A DNA stretch of 9,403 nt from Candidatus Heimdallarchaeota archaeon (GTDB lineage Archaea > Asgardarchaeota > Heimdallarchaeia > Heimdallarchaeales > Heimdallarchaeaceae). Below, piece by piece: positions 1-6,455 of this stretch. The stretch's first letter is position 1. Each line of letters begins with the position of its first letter. The DNA is taken from positions 1 to 9,403 of the forward strand of contig JAEOTK010000368.1 in NCBI GenBank assembly GCA_016839875.1. Direction: 5' to 3'. The position numbers and the translations under genes were made by a program. The notes under the pieces were generated by a model. It searched no databases. It saw only the letters and a program-made list of their open reading frames with translations, and was not told the origin of the DNA.

Positions 1-1
1 G

Positions 2-1093
2 CTTTTTATCAGAGCACCTGGAAGAATATGTTTATTTGGTGAACATCAGGATTACTTGGGATATCCCACAATTTCTGCTGCAATTGATCGTTATATATTT
101 ATTGAGGGTTCTCTTTCCACTTCAAGTTCGGATTCAGTATCTTTTCACATTTCTCAACCAGATATCGGTCAAACTGAACCTTTAATCTTGAACGTCCCAC
201 CAGAGGATCAATTATTGAAATACGAAACAAATCGTGAATATTTGCGATCTGGTATTAATGTTGCAAGAAATAATGGTGTTGAGTGGCACAATTCATGGAA
301 TGTTACAATAACGGGAAATATTCCCATCAATGCAGGAGCATCCAGCTCCTCAGCATTAATCATTGCATGGCTTACATTTCTCTTCCATACTGGAAATAAA
401 GAGATATCTCCAGATACACGTGCTAATTTAGGTTATAGAGCAGAGGTACTAGAATTCAATGAAGCTGGTGGTCAGATGGATCATTTTACTTCATCAATAG
501 GGGGCTTATTGTACAATGAATCATCCCCATCTTTTATTGCCACCCCTATAAAACAGAATATTGGTGGACTAATACTAGCAGATTCTGGAATTAAGAAGAA
601 TACTGTTGAAAATTTAAAAATGATTAAATCACTCTCTCTTTCATCCTTCAAACATATAAGTGAGATTAAACCTGATTTCAACCCATTTTCCACAACTGTT
701 GAAGAAGTTAAACCTTACTTGCCATCGCTATCACAAGATGAACAACAGATTCTTGTGGGACAACTTGAAAACAGAAACATCACTCAAAAGGCATTGAAAC
801 TGCTTAATAGAAATGAACTGGATTCTCAAACCTTAGGCAAGCTACTGTTAGAACACCATGAAATTCTTTCAAATAAGATTGGTGTATCTGTTCCTAAAAT
901 CGATGAAATGGTGAAATTAGCTATGCAAAATGGAGCACTTGGGGCAAAAATTAATGGAAGTGGTTTTGGGGGAACAATGTTTGTTTATGCCCCAAACAAT
1001 CGAGAAGAAATTATTCAGACATTTTTGGATGAAGGATATGATTGTTATGCCGTTGAAGTAAACAACGGAGCTGAAATAGTAAAGCAATCATAG
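2..1093 (+). CDS. GHMP-family sugar kinase, galactokinase-like (5' end cut by window edge)
   Basis: Likely an ATP-dependent cytoplasmic kinase that phosphorylates the anomeric hydroxyl of a sugar. The reading frame is open to the left edge, so the first residues are missing; the TTG at 56 is an internal leucine, because the frame upstream of it already encodes the family's first motif, APGRICLFGEHQDYLG (about residues 5-20 of the visible part). This resembles the galactokinase signature GRxNLxGEHTDYxGG, in which Glu and Asp contact the sugar. Next come the phosphate-binding motif INAGASSSSAL, the catalytic-Asp region AGGQMDHF, and the C-terminal motif GAKINGSGFGGT. About 363 residues are visible, close to full family length. 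The next gene starts 16 bp after the stop and encodes a nucleotidyltransferase, which supports a sugar-1-kinase role. The substrate is not determined: galactose, fucose, a uronic acid or a heptose are all possible. Mevalonate kinase is less likely because GEHQDY is the sugar-kinase form. Confidence 0.87.
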   Translation, partial: LFIRAPGRICLFGEHQDYLGYPTISAAIDRYIFIEGSLSTSSSDSVSFHISQPDIGQTEPLILNVPPEDQLLKYETNREYLRSGINVARNNGVEWHNSWNVTITGNIPINAGASSSSALIIAWLTFLFHTGNKEISPDTRANLGYRAEVLEFNEAGGQMDHFTSSIGGLLYNESSPSFIATPIKQNIGGLILADSGIKKNTVENLKMIKSLSLSSFKHISEIKPDFNPFSTTVEEVKPYLPSLSQDEQQILVGQLENRNITQKALKLLNRNELDSQTLGKLLLEHHEILSNKIGVSVPKIDEMVKLAMQNGALGAKINGSGFGGTMFVYAPNNREEIIQTFLDEGYDCYAVEVNNGAEIVKQS

Positions 1094-1100
1094 AGGTAAG
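1093..1100 (+). promoter_or_regulatory. Shine-Dalgarno site for the nucleotidyltransferase
   Basis: GAGGTAAG begins on the last base of the kinase stop codon and lies upstream of the ATG at 1110. It matches the anti-SD core and resembles the GAGGTCAG before the protease at 6456. It favours the start at 1110 over the ATG at 1134, which has no such site. Confidence 0.5.
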
Positions 1101-1109
1101 ATTAATTAC

Positions 1110-1913
1110 ATGCCTTCAGAAACAATAACACGAATGAAGCAAATAAAAGCAGTAATCCTAGCAGCTGGAAAAGGAACGCGGCTTGGAAAATTAACTGATG
1201 ATGTTCCTAAGCCTCTATTGTTACTTCACGGAAAACCAGCATTGGAATACATTCTGGATGGCATTGCTAAAATGGGGATTGCTGATATTTGTTTGATTGT
1301 TGGACATCAAGCTTCCAAAATTGAATCATGGATAAATCAAGAATATCTAACCAATTTCCAAACAAATCCTTGGAGAAAGAAGTTGAGGATTAATTTCATT
1401 CACCAACAAAATTTGAATGGAACAGGAGGAGCATTACTTCTTGCTAAAGATTGGGTAGGGAAAGATAACTCCCTTGTAACGTATGGGGATATATTGCTTA
1501 GTTGGAGTGCTTACAAACGAGTCTTAAATAAATTTCGAGAGAAAGAAAAACACTGGGTCTTAGTTTGCAATACCACAGAAGATCCCTCTTCAGGAGCTGC
1601 AGTATATTACAAGGATGACTTAGTAATAGAATTCATAGAGAAACCACCCAAAGATTCTCCTCATACAAATTTGAATAATGCAGGATGCTATGTATTTACT
1701 CCTTCAATTTTCCAATATTTGGAAGAAACTTCTGTGTCCCAGAGAGGAGAGATTGAATTAACAGATCCAATAATACGAAGAGTGAATGAAACAAGGGATG
1801 TTTTTCATATACGAGTTAAAGAGGAAGAGTTTTGGTATGATGTTGGAAATATCGATAGTTTCTACAACTTAAACAAATCTGATGATTGGATTAAAAGAAT
1901 TAAGAACACTTGA
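1110..1913 (+). CDS. sugar-1-phosphate nucleotidyltransferase (NTP_transferase family)
   Basis: Predicted cytoplasmic enzyme joining a sugar 1-phosphate to an NTP, giving an NDP-sugar and pyrophosphate. Visible motifs are the N-terminal nucleotide-binding signature AVILAAGKGTRLGKL followed by DDVPKPLL (residues 14-37), a mid-region GTGGALLLAKDW, the metal-site region TYGDIL, then EFIEKPP, NNAGCYVF and the C-terminal FWYDVGNIDSF. Together these fit the mannose-1-phosphate guanylyltransferase / RmlA-like group. At 267 residues it is a single catalytic domain with no left-handed beta-helix acyltransferase tail. The start at 1110 is chosen because GAGGTAAG (1093-1100) overlaps the upstream stop and could be its ribosome site, though the 12-nt gap after GAGGT is long. 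An internal ATG at 1134, just before the family core, is the alternative. It is probably co-transcribed with the kinase, whose product it may use. The base (GTP, UTP or dTTP) and the sugar cannot be read from sequence alone. Confidence 0.88.
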   Translation: MPSETITRMKQIKAVILAAGKGTRLGKLTDDVPKPLLLLHGKPALEYILDGIAKMGIADICLIVGHQASKIESWINQEYLTNFQTNPWRKKLRINFIHQQNLNGTGGALLLAKDWVGKDNSLVTYGDILLSWSAYKRVLNKFREKEKHWVLVCNTTEDPSSGAAVYYKDDLVIEFIEKPPKDSPHTNLNNAGCYVFTPSIFQYLEETSVSQRGEIELTDPIIRRVNETRDVFHIRVKEEEFWYDVGNIDSFYNLNKSDDWIKRIKNT

Positions 1914-1964
1914 GAAGTTCTTGTAGTTATTATAACATTCAACTATCATCTTATTTAGTGTAGT

Positions 1965-2031
1965 ATTGGGTGCATCCAATCTTTACTATCTTACAATACT
2001 TGTTCCTATCTTGTTTTAGGTGCATCTAGAA
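1965..2031 (+). repeat. two near-palindromes sharing GGTGCATC, 50 bp apart
   Basis: GGTGCATC occurs at 1969-1976 and 2019-2026, each in the centre of a different near-palindrome: ATTGGGTGCATCCAAT (1965-1980) and TTTAGGTGCATCTAGAA (2014-2031 region). The core is kept while the flanking arms differ but still pair (GG/CC in one, AG/CT in the other). As RNA each would be a short hairpin with a self-complementary UGCA loop closed by a G-U pair; as DNA each could be a dimeric protein site. Confidence 0.5.
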
Positions 2032-2061
2032 AATTAAGAAAAACGCATTAGAAAGATTCTG

Positions 2062-2154
2062 AAACCGCGGAAAAAATCTCGAAAAACTGTCTTACCACAT
2101 AAACTAAAATTCTTGTGGTAAGATTTTTCTTGTTAGTCGAGGTCGCGGTTTTTT
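2062..2154 (+). terminator. nested inverted repeat with T-run, likely terminator function
   Basis: Three collinear stems (8, 5 and 10 pairs) end in six T residues on the + strand. They sit between convergent genes, so the element could stop + strand transcripts from the sugar operon. Read from the minus strand the outer stem is followed by only three T residues, so it looks directional. It overlaps the ncRNA candidate, and the two readings are compatible. Confidence 0.45.
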
Positions 2155-2194
2155 CATCCAAGAAATCTACATCCTAAACTGTCAGGATAGATTA

Positions 2195-3166
2195 TTACTT
2201 CATTAGAAATTCATGCACATCTTTGATTGGGCAAGTTGCGAGACCGATATACTCTACTCCTTCTTTATTTCTAGCATTATAATAGAGATAATAGGTGTCT
2301 TTGTATGATGTTAATCCCATCTGATAAACAAGAGCATCCTTCCACTTGAATCTTCCTTCCTCATTTGGTTCTAAGATTGGTTCTGTTGTTCGTAATTCCC
2401 ATTCTTCTCCATCTTCAGAAGTATAGATCATTATAGCGCTACCGTCTACTGGACCAGCTTCTGTTTCTCGTCTATAGATACTATTGTTTAGACCGACTAA
2501 TAGATTGAGTTCTTCAATCCAATAACATTGCATTGCTCCTGCACCAAGATTATACCACTGATCATTAGGATCTGGTTTGAGAACAGGTTTTTCTCTTCTA
2601 GTGAACGGACCAAAAGGATTGTCACTAACAGCTAGTCCAATATGAATTGGTTCAATAACACCAGCAACATTTGGTCCTTTCAATGGTACCAAACCAGTAG
2701 AGTAGAACAGATAGTACTTCTTCTGTTTAGGATGGAAAGTTATACCTGGACATAGAAGAGTTTTAGTAATCCAGCTGTGCCTTTCCCAAGGTAAATATTG
2801 TTTCAAGACTAATGTTGGTTTAGACCAATTGTACAAATCTGTTGAATGAGAGACTGCTATCCTGTTTCTGAGAATTAACAGACGAGTTTGTTCAAAGTAA
2901 AGATAATAATCTTGATCTTGTTTAAGAATCGAACATCTTATTCCCCAACGAAACTTATTCATTGAACTATTCTTCGGTTCCTTTACCCATTTGATCCCAT
3001 CATCTGAAGTATAATGGTGTAATCCTGGAACTGTATTAGCCCACATATGCCATTTGCCATCTGGTGTTTCTTCAGGATTAAGAACAGTAGGATCTCCAAT
3101 GATTTTGTAAAAGAATGTTTTTGGTGGTGAGATTAATGGATTATCAGGATGGTCTTGCCATTTCAT
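2195..3166 (-). CDS. five-bladed beta-propeller glycoside hydrolase-like protein (GH43/GH32/GH130-like)
   Basis: A 323-residue protein with repeated blade motifs. It opens with HPDNPLISPP, then GDPTVL with Asp25, and KWHMWANT. The strand motif YYLYF, YYLFYS or YYLYYN recurs, alternating with SDDGIKW, STDLYNWS, SEDGEEW-type turns and IGLA/IAVS strands. This is the pattern of five-bladed propeller glycosidases and glycoside phosphorylases. There is no signal peptide or membrane segment, so it should act in the cytoplasm on small glycosides. Asp25 is the best candidate catalytic acid in blade 1; the other two acids of the classic GH43 triad are not evident, since the blade positions read RCSIL and CPGITF. 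Activity is therefore uncertain, and a GH130-like or non-catalytic role is possible. The start at 3166 lacks a Shine-Dalgarno site but has a TATA-like AAATATTAA 25 nt upstream, fitting leaderless transcription. It converges with the sugar kinase/nucleotidyltransferase operon, which hints at a shared sugar pathway. Confidence 0.72.
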   Translation of the reverse strand: MKWQDHPDNPLISPPKTFFYKIIGDPTVLNPEETPDGKWHMWANTVPGLHHYTSDDGIKWVKEPKNSSMNKFRWGIRCSILKQDQDYYLYFEQTRLLILRNRIAVSHSTDLYNWSKPTLVLKQYLPWERHSWITKTLLCPGITFHPKQKKYYLFYSTGLVPLKGPNVAGVIEPIHIGLAVSDNPFGPFTRREKPVLKPDPNDQWYNLGAGAMQCYWIEELNLLVGLNNSIYRRETEAGPVDGSAIMIYTSEDGEEWELRTTEPILEPNEEGRFKWKDALVYQMGLTSYKDTYYLYYNARNKEGVEYIGLATCPIKDVHEFLMK

Positions 3167-3191
3167 GTTAATCTGTTCATGACTAGTTTAG

Positions 3192-3200
3192 TTAATATTT
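3192..3200 (-). promoter_or_regulatory. TATA-like box for the propeller gene (leaderless)
   Basis: On the minus strand this reads AAATATTAA, with 25 nt between it and the ATG at 3166. The identical 9-mer lies 23 nt before the alpha/beta hydrolase start at 5877. The shared sequence and spacing suggest archaeal TATA boxes for transcripts beginning at or near the start codon. Confidence 0.45.
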
Positions 3201-3213
3201 CTTTCTGAAATAT
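3195..3213. promoter_or_regulatory. perfect inverted repeat, candidate operator
   Basis: ATATTTC (3195-3201) and GAAATAT (3207-3213) form a perfect 7-bp inverted repeat with a 5-bp spacer. The left half overlaps the proposed TATA-like box of the propeller gene, so a bound dimer could block TBP. No regulator is encoded in the window. Confidence 0.4.
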
Positions 3214-3237
3214 GCTTTCTTCGATGTAATTACATAG

Positions 3238-3245
3238 TTTTATAT
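3238..3245 (+). promoter_or_regulatory. TATA-like box for the small membrane protein (3286)
   Basis: TTTTATAT lies 40 nt before the ATG at 3286, predicting a transcript start near 3268 and a short leader that contains AAGGGAAG (3273-3280). On the minus strand the same stretch reads ATATAAAA after a purine-rich GGAGGA, so it could also serve the divergent gene with a leader of about 50 nt. Confidence 0.4.
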
Positions 3246-3285
3246 TCCTCCTTTTGTACAATTCAATCAGTTAAGGGAAGATTTT

Positions 3286-3675
3286 ATGTCAAAAGAAATT
3301 ACCAAAAAAGAGATTGGTTGGAAAATTATTTTTGATTTAGGAGCATTGATATCTGTAGGATGTTTAGTTGTATTTACAACCTTAGCAGTATTATGGTTAA
3401 GAGATAATTATTTCTGGGGAACAGCTGTTTTCATCCTTGTAGCAATCGTCTTTTCCATGCAAAGATTCAAGCAACCTGGAGCTAAACCAGAAAGTAAACA
3501 AAGATTCCCGATAAGTTTTCAAAGTATGGGATACCATACTACTGTTGAAGATAAATCTGCACTTGATGGTTTCTCAACTTTGGTCTTTAGGATGTTCTTT
3601 TCAGCACTTTTCATTATTTTTATTCCTATAGATTTAGTGATACAAACAATCAGATTTTTCAAATCAGATACATAA
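3286..3675 (+). CDS. small membrane protein of unknown function
   Basis: A 129-residue protein I do not recognise. A basic N-terminus (MSKEITKKEIGWK) is followed by a long hydrophobic segment (about residues 14-38), a second (about 43-58), a soluble stretch rich in Lys, Gln and Pro (about 59-95), and a third hydrophobic segment (about 98-120) ending in a short polar tail. The layout suggests three membrane spans. The start is supported by AAGGGAAG ending 5 nt upstream and by a TATA-like box at 3238-3245. It stands alone on its strand: the gene before it is divergent and the gene after it converges with a 5-bp gap. That gap leaves no room for a separate terminator. No catalytic motif is visible. 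Confidence 0.65.
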   Translation: MSKEITKKEIGWKIIFDLGALISVGCLVVFTTLAVLWLRDNYFWGTAVFILVAIVFSMQRFKQPGAKPESKQRFPISFQSMGYHTTVEDKSALDGFSTLVFRMFFSALFIIFIPIDLVIQTIRFFKSDT

Positions 3676-3693
3676 GAATCCTAAATTCTTTTT
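3674..3693. terminator. candidate bidirectional terminator hairpin between convergent genes
   Basis: AAGAAT (3674-3679) pairs with ATTCTT (3685-3690) around a 5-nt loop, and T residues run to 3693 on the + strand. It overlaps the 3' ends of both converging genes. The stem is short and AT-rich, so this is a weak call. Confidence 0.35.
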
Positions 3694-4955
3694 AACTTCA
3701 ATCTAAGTGCAGCAAGGAGTAAAGGTATAGCTAGATTTGGCATAAAGAAGCTTAACTTGGGTTGAGAACCTGTCATTATTTTTGCCCATTTGATCATATA
3801 CGATGGTCCCTTCTTATTACAAAGATAAGCAAAAGCATCTAGAAAAATAGGCATTCTAGCAAGAACTCTAACCATTCTTGCAGACCAGATAAAATCTTTC
3901 CCAAATGATTTCATCCACAGTTTCTGATATTTCTTTAACTTACTCTCGCTAAAATCCTCATCTTTGAAAGCTTCTTCTAGAACTGAAGCTGCTATCTCCC
4001 CCGCATCCATGGCATACTGAATTCCTTCACCTGTTAAAGGATCAATTTGTCCTGCAGCATCTCCAATCATTAGAAAATTATCTGTGTAACTTTTCTTTAC
4101 TCCACCAAGTCTAAGAGGAGCAGACTTCAGAGGTTCAATTTTGGCACCTGGACCAATAGCCCTGACAATGTATGGATCTGCTTGCAGAAGGTTTAGATGC
4201 ATATGTTGAAGATCAGATGTTTTACTCCTTCCTCCAGGAATAATATAACAACAGAAAACAAGATCATCATCAGCTTCTTTGAAAATTGCAGCATATCCAG
4301 GGACGAGAAAATTAGTATAATAACAGACTCCATCTTCCTCAAAACTATGAGTTCCTGCTTCAATGTAAACACTGCTACAAACAGCATCAGGTGGAGAATC
4401 AAGAATCCCTATAGATCTGGCTATTTTTGATACTGCGCCATCAGCAGCTACCAAAATCTTAGCATTAATCTCTGGTTTATCGTCATCAAAAGCTTTGATT
4501 GACCAATGTTTTTGCTTTTGCTGAAATTTAACTTTCTTGACATTATACTCTTCTATTAGCTCTACTCCTTCTCTTTCAGCTGCTCTGACCATTTTTTCAT
4601 CTAATATCTCTCTTTTAATTGCAATCATTAGATGACTTCCTATCTCTTCAGCTGAATTATCTATGTAGCTGATTCTACGCGGACTGACTAATCCTCCAAC
4701 TGCTGCCCACCTGCCTTTCTTCTCTTCTAAGATTTCTTGAAGAACTCCCATTCTCTCTAAATGCATTTGAGCCCTCTGTGAAACTGCGTCTCCGCAGATT
4801 TTTCTTCGAGGGAACTTTTCTTTGTCTAATAAGACAACATTCTTTCCTTGTTTAGCTAGATAAAAGGCAGTAGAAGAACCCGCTGGACCAGCTCCTACAA
4901 TACAAACATCAAAAATCTCTTGTTTTTCTGCAGTGCTCATGAGTGAATTTAGCAT
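3681..4955 (-). CDS. geranylgeranyl reductase family FAD-dependent oxidoreductase
   Basis: A 424-residue flavoprotein. An N-terminal dinucleotide-binding fold shows GAGPAG (21-26) with an acidic strand end at Asp44, then KFPRRKICGD (47-56), the family's PRxKxCG signature. A second FAD motif, LMIGDAAGQIDPLTGEGI, has its Gly-Asp at 298-299. This order and length match the geranylgeranyl reductase group, whose archaeal members saturate the isoprenoid chains of ether lipids. The substrate-site motif YxWxFP of characterised members is replaced here by YAAIFK (221-226), so the substrate may be another isoprenoid or a different molecule. The start at 4955 lies 31 nt after the upstream hydrolase stop; an alternative Met is at 4940. 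Neither has a clear Shine-Dalgarno site. It is probably translated from a transcript shared with the hydrolase. The C-terminal 40 residues are hydrophobic and basic, which could favour membrane association. Confidence 0.82.
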   Translation of the reverse strand: MLNSLMSTAEKQEIFDVCIVGAGPAGSSTAFYLAKQGKNVVLLDKEKFPRRKICGDAVSQRAQMHLERMGVLQEILEEKKGRWAAVGGLVSPRRISYIDNSAEEIGSHLMIAIKREILDEKMVRAAEREGVELIEEYNVKKVKFQQKQKHWSIKAFDDDKPEINAKILVAADGAVSKIARSIGILDSPPDAVCSSVYIEAGTHSFEEDGVCYYTNFLVPGYAAIFKEADDDLVFCCYIIPGGRSKTSDLQHMHLNLLQADPYIVRAIGPGAKIEPLKSAPLRLGGVKKSYTDNFLMIGDAAGQIDPLTGEGIQYAMDAGEIAASVLEEAFKDEDFSESKLKKYQKLWMKSFGKDFIWSARMVRVLARMPIFLDAFAYLCNKKGPSYMIKWAKIMTGSQPKLSFFMPNLAIPLLLAALRLKLKRI

Positions 4956-4986
4956 TACTTACAAGTTGATTAAAAAGTTTTCAAGA

Positions 4987-5877
4987 TTATGCAATCCCTA
5001 AAGTGCTGAAAATCTCTTGATTAGAGTTAGCTAATAGAGAAATATGACCTTCATTTTGAAAATAAGTTGCTTTACAGTTTTGCAACAATTTTTCGATTTC
5101 CATTGTAGCAGTAACTTGGGCAATTTTATCTTCTACACCATGAAAAAGGTAGATATCTAATTCTTTAGGGATTTTTTCAAATTCAATTCCCCATGGACTG
5201 CCTAACAGCTTTGCTTCGTGGGTTATCCCTTTAAGTCCTCTTCGAAATGCTTCACAATGAGCTTCTGCTATAATATCAAGGATCGTGGAGTCTTGAAGTA
5301 AGATTCTATCCTTTTTTGAGAAATTCTTGTAGTTCAGCTTCAGATATCTTTCACCTCCATCCTCCTTACTTAAATTTCTACATCTGATAAACCAGAAAAA
5401 AATCTTGAAAAGAAAAGGGAGATATTTAGCTATCGCAAAAATAAATTTATGATTTGGATATAAACCATTTCGTTTAAATTCAATAGAACCTAAAGCAGAG
5501 ATTGTAACAACTTTATTTATTCTGTCTGCCAAACAAGAAGCACAAGCTAAAGCGTAGCAAGCTCCAGTTGAAACACCGAATAAGCTGAATTTGTCAAATT
5601 TAAGAAGGTTAGCTAATTCTTCTATATCTTGTGGCCAATCAGTGATTTTTCTATTAGGTTGAAAATCCGATAAACCAAATCCTGGACGATCAACAGAGAT
5701 TAATCTTAATCCTACTTCTTTTGCTTTCTCATGCATAACCTTTGCTTCTAATCTCGAACCAGGAAAACCGTGAAAATAAAATACTGGTTTGCCCTGAGGA
5801 TCACCTAATTCAGCATAAGCTAGCTTTCTTCCATCTGCAAGTTGAACTGTTTGCCGTACCTTTTCTTCTAGAATCAT
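4987..5877 (-). CDS. alpha/beta hydrolase
   Basis: A 296-residue alpha/beta-hydrolase-fold enzyme, probably an esterase or lipase-like hydrolase in the cytoplasm. The oxyanion-hole motif is HGFPGSR (36-42). It is followed by DRPGFGLSD (63-71), the nucleophile elbow GVSTG with Ser103, a cap region (about 135-230), HGVEDKIA with probable acid Asp250, and NEGHISLL with His278. The full triad is present, so the enzyme should be active. The family is broad and the substrate is unknown. There is no signal peptide. The ATG at 5877 has no Shine-Dalgarno site, but AAATATTAA lies 23 nt upstream, consistent with a leaderless transcript. It is followed after 31 nt by the GGR-family oxidoreductase on the same strand. 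This arrangement suggests joint work on a lipid or isoprenoid ester, which is inference only. Confidence 0.85.
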   Translation of the reverse strand: MILEEKVRQTVQLADGRKLAYAELGDPQGKPVFYFHGFPGSRLEAKVMHEKAKEVGLRLISVDRPGFGLSDFQPNRKITDWPQDIEELANLLKFDKFSLFGVSTGACYALACASCLADRINKVVTISALGSIEFKRNGLYPNHKFIFAIAKYLPFLFKIFFWFIRCRNLSKEDGGERYLKLNYKNFSKKDRILLQDSTILDIIAEAHCEAFRRGLKGITHEAKLLGSPWGIEFEKIPKELDIYLFHGVEDKIAQVTATMEIEKLLQNCKATYFQNEGHISLLANSNQEIFSTLGIA

Positions 5878-5900
5878 CGAATCATTAAGTTATATGTTTC

Positions 5901-5909
5901 TTAATATTT
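5901..5909 (-). promoter_or_regulatory. TATA-like box for the hydrolase-reductase operon
   Basis: On the minus strand this reads AAATATTAA, ending 23 nt before the ATG at 5877. It matches the 9-mer before the propeller gene in both sequence and spacing. A second AT-rich stretch, CATATAAC, lies closer to the start and is too near to be the box for a leaderless transcript. Confidence 0.42.
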
Positions 5910-5975
5910 GAACTTTCTTCACAGGATGTATTTCATTTTTCCACTCAAATTTTCAAATACATTCATAAGTTTCTG

Positions 5976-6389
5976 ATGGTTGAATGTCAAATGACATCCG
6001 AGGATATTGAGACTAGAGATGAGAAAATAAAGGCAGATTTGAAAGCACTTCTACTTGGATTATTTGCAGTTACCTTAGTTTATGAGTTGTTCGCAGTAAT
6101 CGCAAGTGCAACCGGAAAATGGCAAATACTCTTTCCACTATCTACAGCAAGTTTAAGTTCTGTAAGTGGTTTTATAGTAGGATTTTATGTTTACGACGAA
6201 ATAAAACATATGGGATTAGTATCACTCATTTTCTCTGGAATAATAGCTTTGCTTAATCTAGCTGCAATGAAGGGTGTCTATGTATTTGATGAACTGGAAT
6301 ATGCTCCAGTTCTGGTATTTGCATTTGGTTTTGTGTGCTGCATAATGGGATATGGATTAAGTTTACCAATGAGAAAGAAGACAGAATAG
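5976..6389 (+). CDS. four-helix membrane protein of unknown function
   Basis: A 137-residue protein I do not recognise. A charged N-terminus (TSEDIETRDEKIKADLK) is followed by four hydrophobic segments at roughly 23-44, 51-73, 79-98 and 107-130, with short charged loops (YDEIKH, FDELEY) and a basic end (MRKKTE). The pattern indicates four membrane spans with few polar loops. The start is uncertain: ATG at 5976 and ATG at 5991 are in frame, neither has a Shine-Dalgarno site, and AT-rich stretches suit either. Its stop is followed directly by an ATG at 6390, but the next gene appears to start at 6456 from its own promoter. It need not be co-regulated with the protease. Confidence 0.65.
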   Translation: MVECQMTSEDIETRDEKIKADLKALLLGLFAVTLVYELFAVIASATGKWQILFPLSTASLSSVSGFIVGFYVYDEIKHMGLVSLIFSGIIALLNLAAMKGVYVFDELEYAPVLVFAFGFVCCIMGYGLSLPMRKKTE

Positions 6390-6415
6390 ATGCTCCCATT
6401 GGATACTTGCATTAA

Positions 6416-6425
6416 CTATAAATAT
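6416..6425 (+). promoter_or_regulatory. TATA box for the subtilase gene
   Basis: CTATAAATAT is the best TATA match in the window. It predicts a transcript start near 6446, downstream of the ATG at 6390 but just ahead of the ATG at 6456. It supports 6456 as the real protease start. Confidence 0.6.
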
Positions 6426-6446
6426 CCAAATTCCTATGAGAATAAA

Positions 6447-6454
6447 GAGGTCAG
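6447..6454 (+). promoter_or_regulatory. Shine-Dalgarno site deciding the subtilase start
   Basis: GAGGTCAG sits just upstream of the ATG at 6456, with 4 nt between GAGGT and the start codon. The upstream ATG at 6390 has no such site. Confidence 0.65.
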
Positions 6455-6455
6455 T

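Larger units (their letters stand above)
1924..2155 (+). ncRNA. candidate structured RNA (or complex terminator) in the convergent gap
   Basis: The 281-bp gap between the nucleotidyltransferase and the propeller gene has no credible coding frame but is rich in ordered structure. A TATA-like TATTATAAC (1928-1936) could start a + strand transcript near 1957. Downstream are a 6-pair hairpin (1965-1980), a 7-pair hairpin (2014-2031), and a long nested structure. In that structure P1 pairs AAACCGCG 2062-2069 with 2144-2151, P2 pairs CTCGA 2078-2082 with 2137-2141, and P3 pairs 2090-2099 with 2114-2123. A six-T run (2149-2154) ends it, as expected for termination. P1 is GC-rich in an AT-rich setting. 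The stems are seen in the sequence; that they form an independent RNA is inference. The alternative is only a terminator for the upstream operon. I recognise no known RNA family. Confidence 0.33.

Noticed and set aside
56..58. TTG as the start of the GHMP kinase
   Set aside because: The frame continues open to the left edge and encodes the family's conserved APGR...GEH motif before this codon, so the gene is cut by the window rather than starting here.
481..693. Minus-strand 70-residue frame inside the sugar kinase
   Set aside because: It is antisense to conserved kinase sequence and has no Shine-Dalgarno site or recognisable domain.
1902..1922. Hairpin AAGAAC/GTTCTT over the nucleotidyltransferase stop codon
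   Set aside because: The stem is AT-rich with a bulge and no T-run follows, so a terminator role is not supported; the structure at 2062-2154 is a better candidate.
2061..2155. The long inverted repeat as a miniature transposable element
   Set aside because: No target-site duplication is visible at its edges and no second copy occurs in the window, so a mobile origin cannot be supported.
4193..4430. Two short frames inside the reductase gene
   Set aside because: They lie wholly within the flavoprotein coding sequence, with no start signal or motif of their own.
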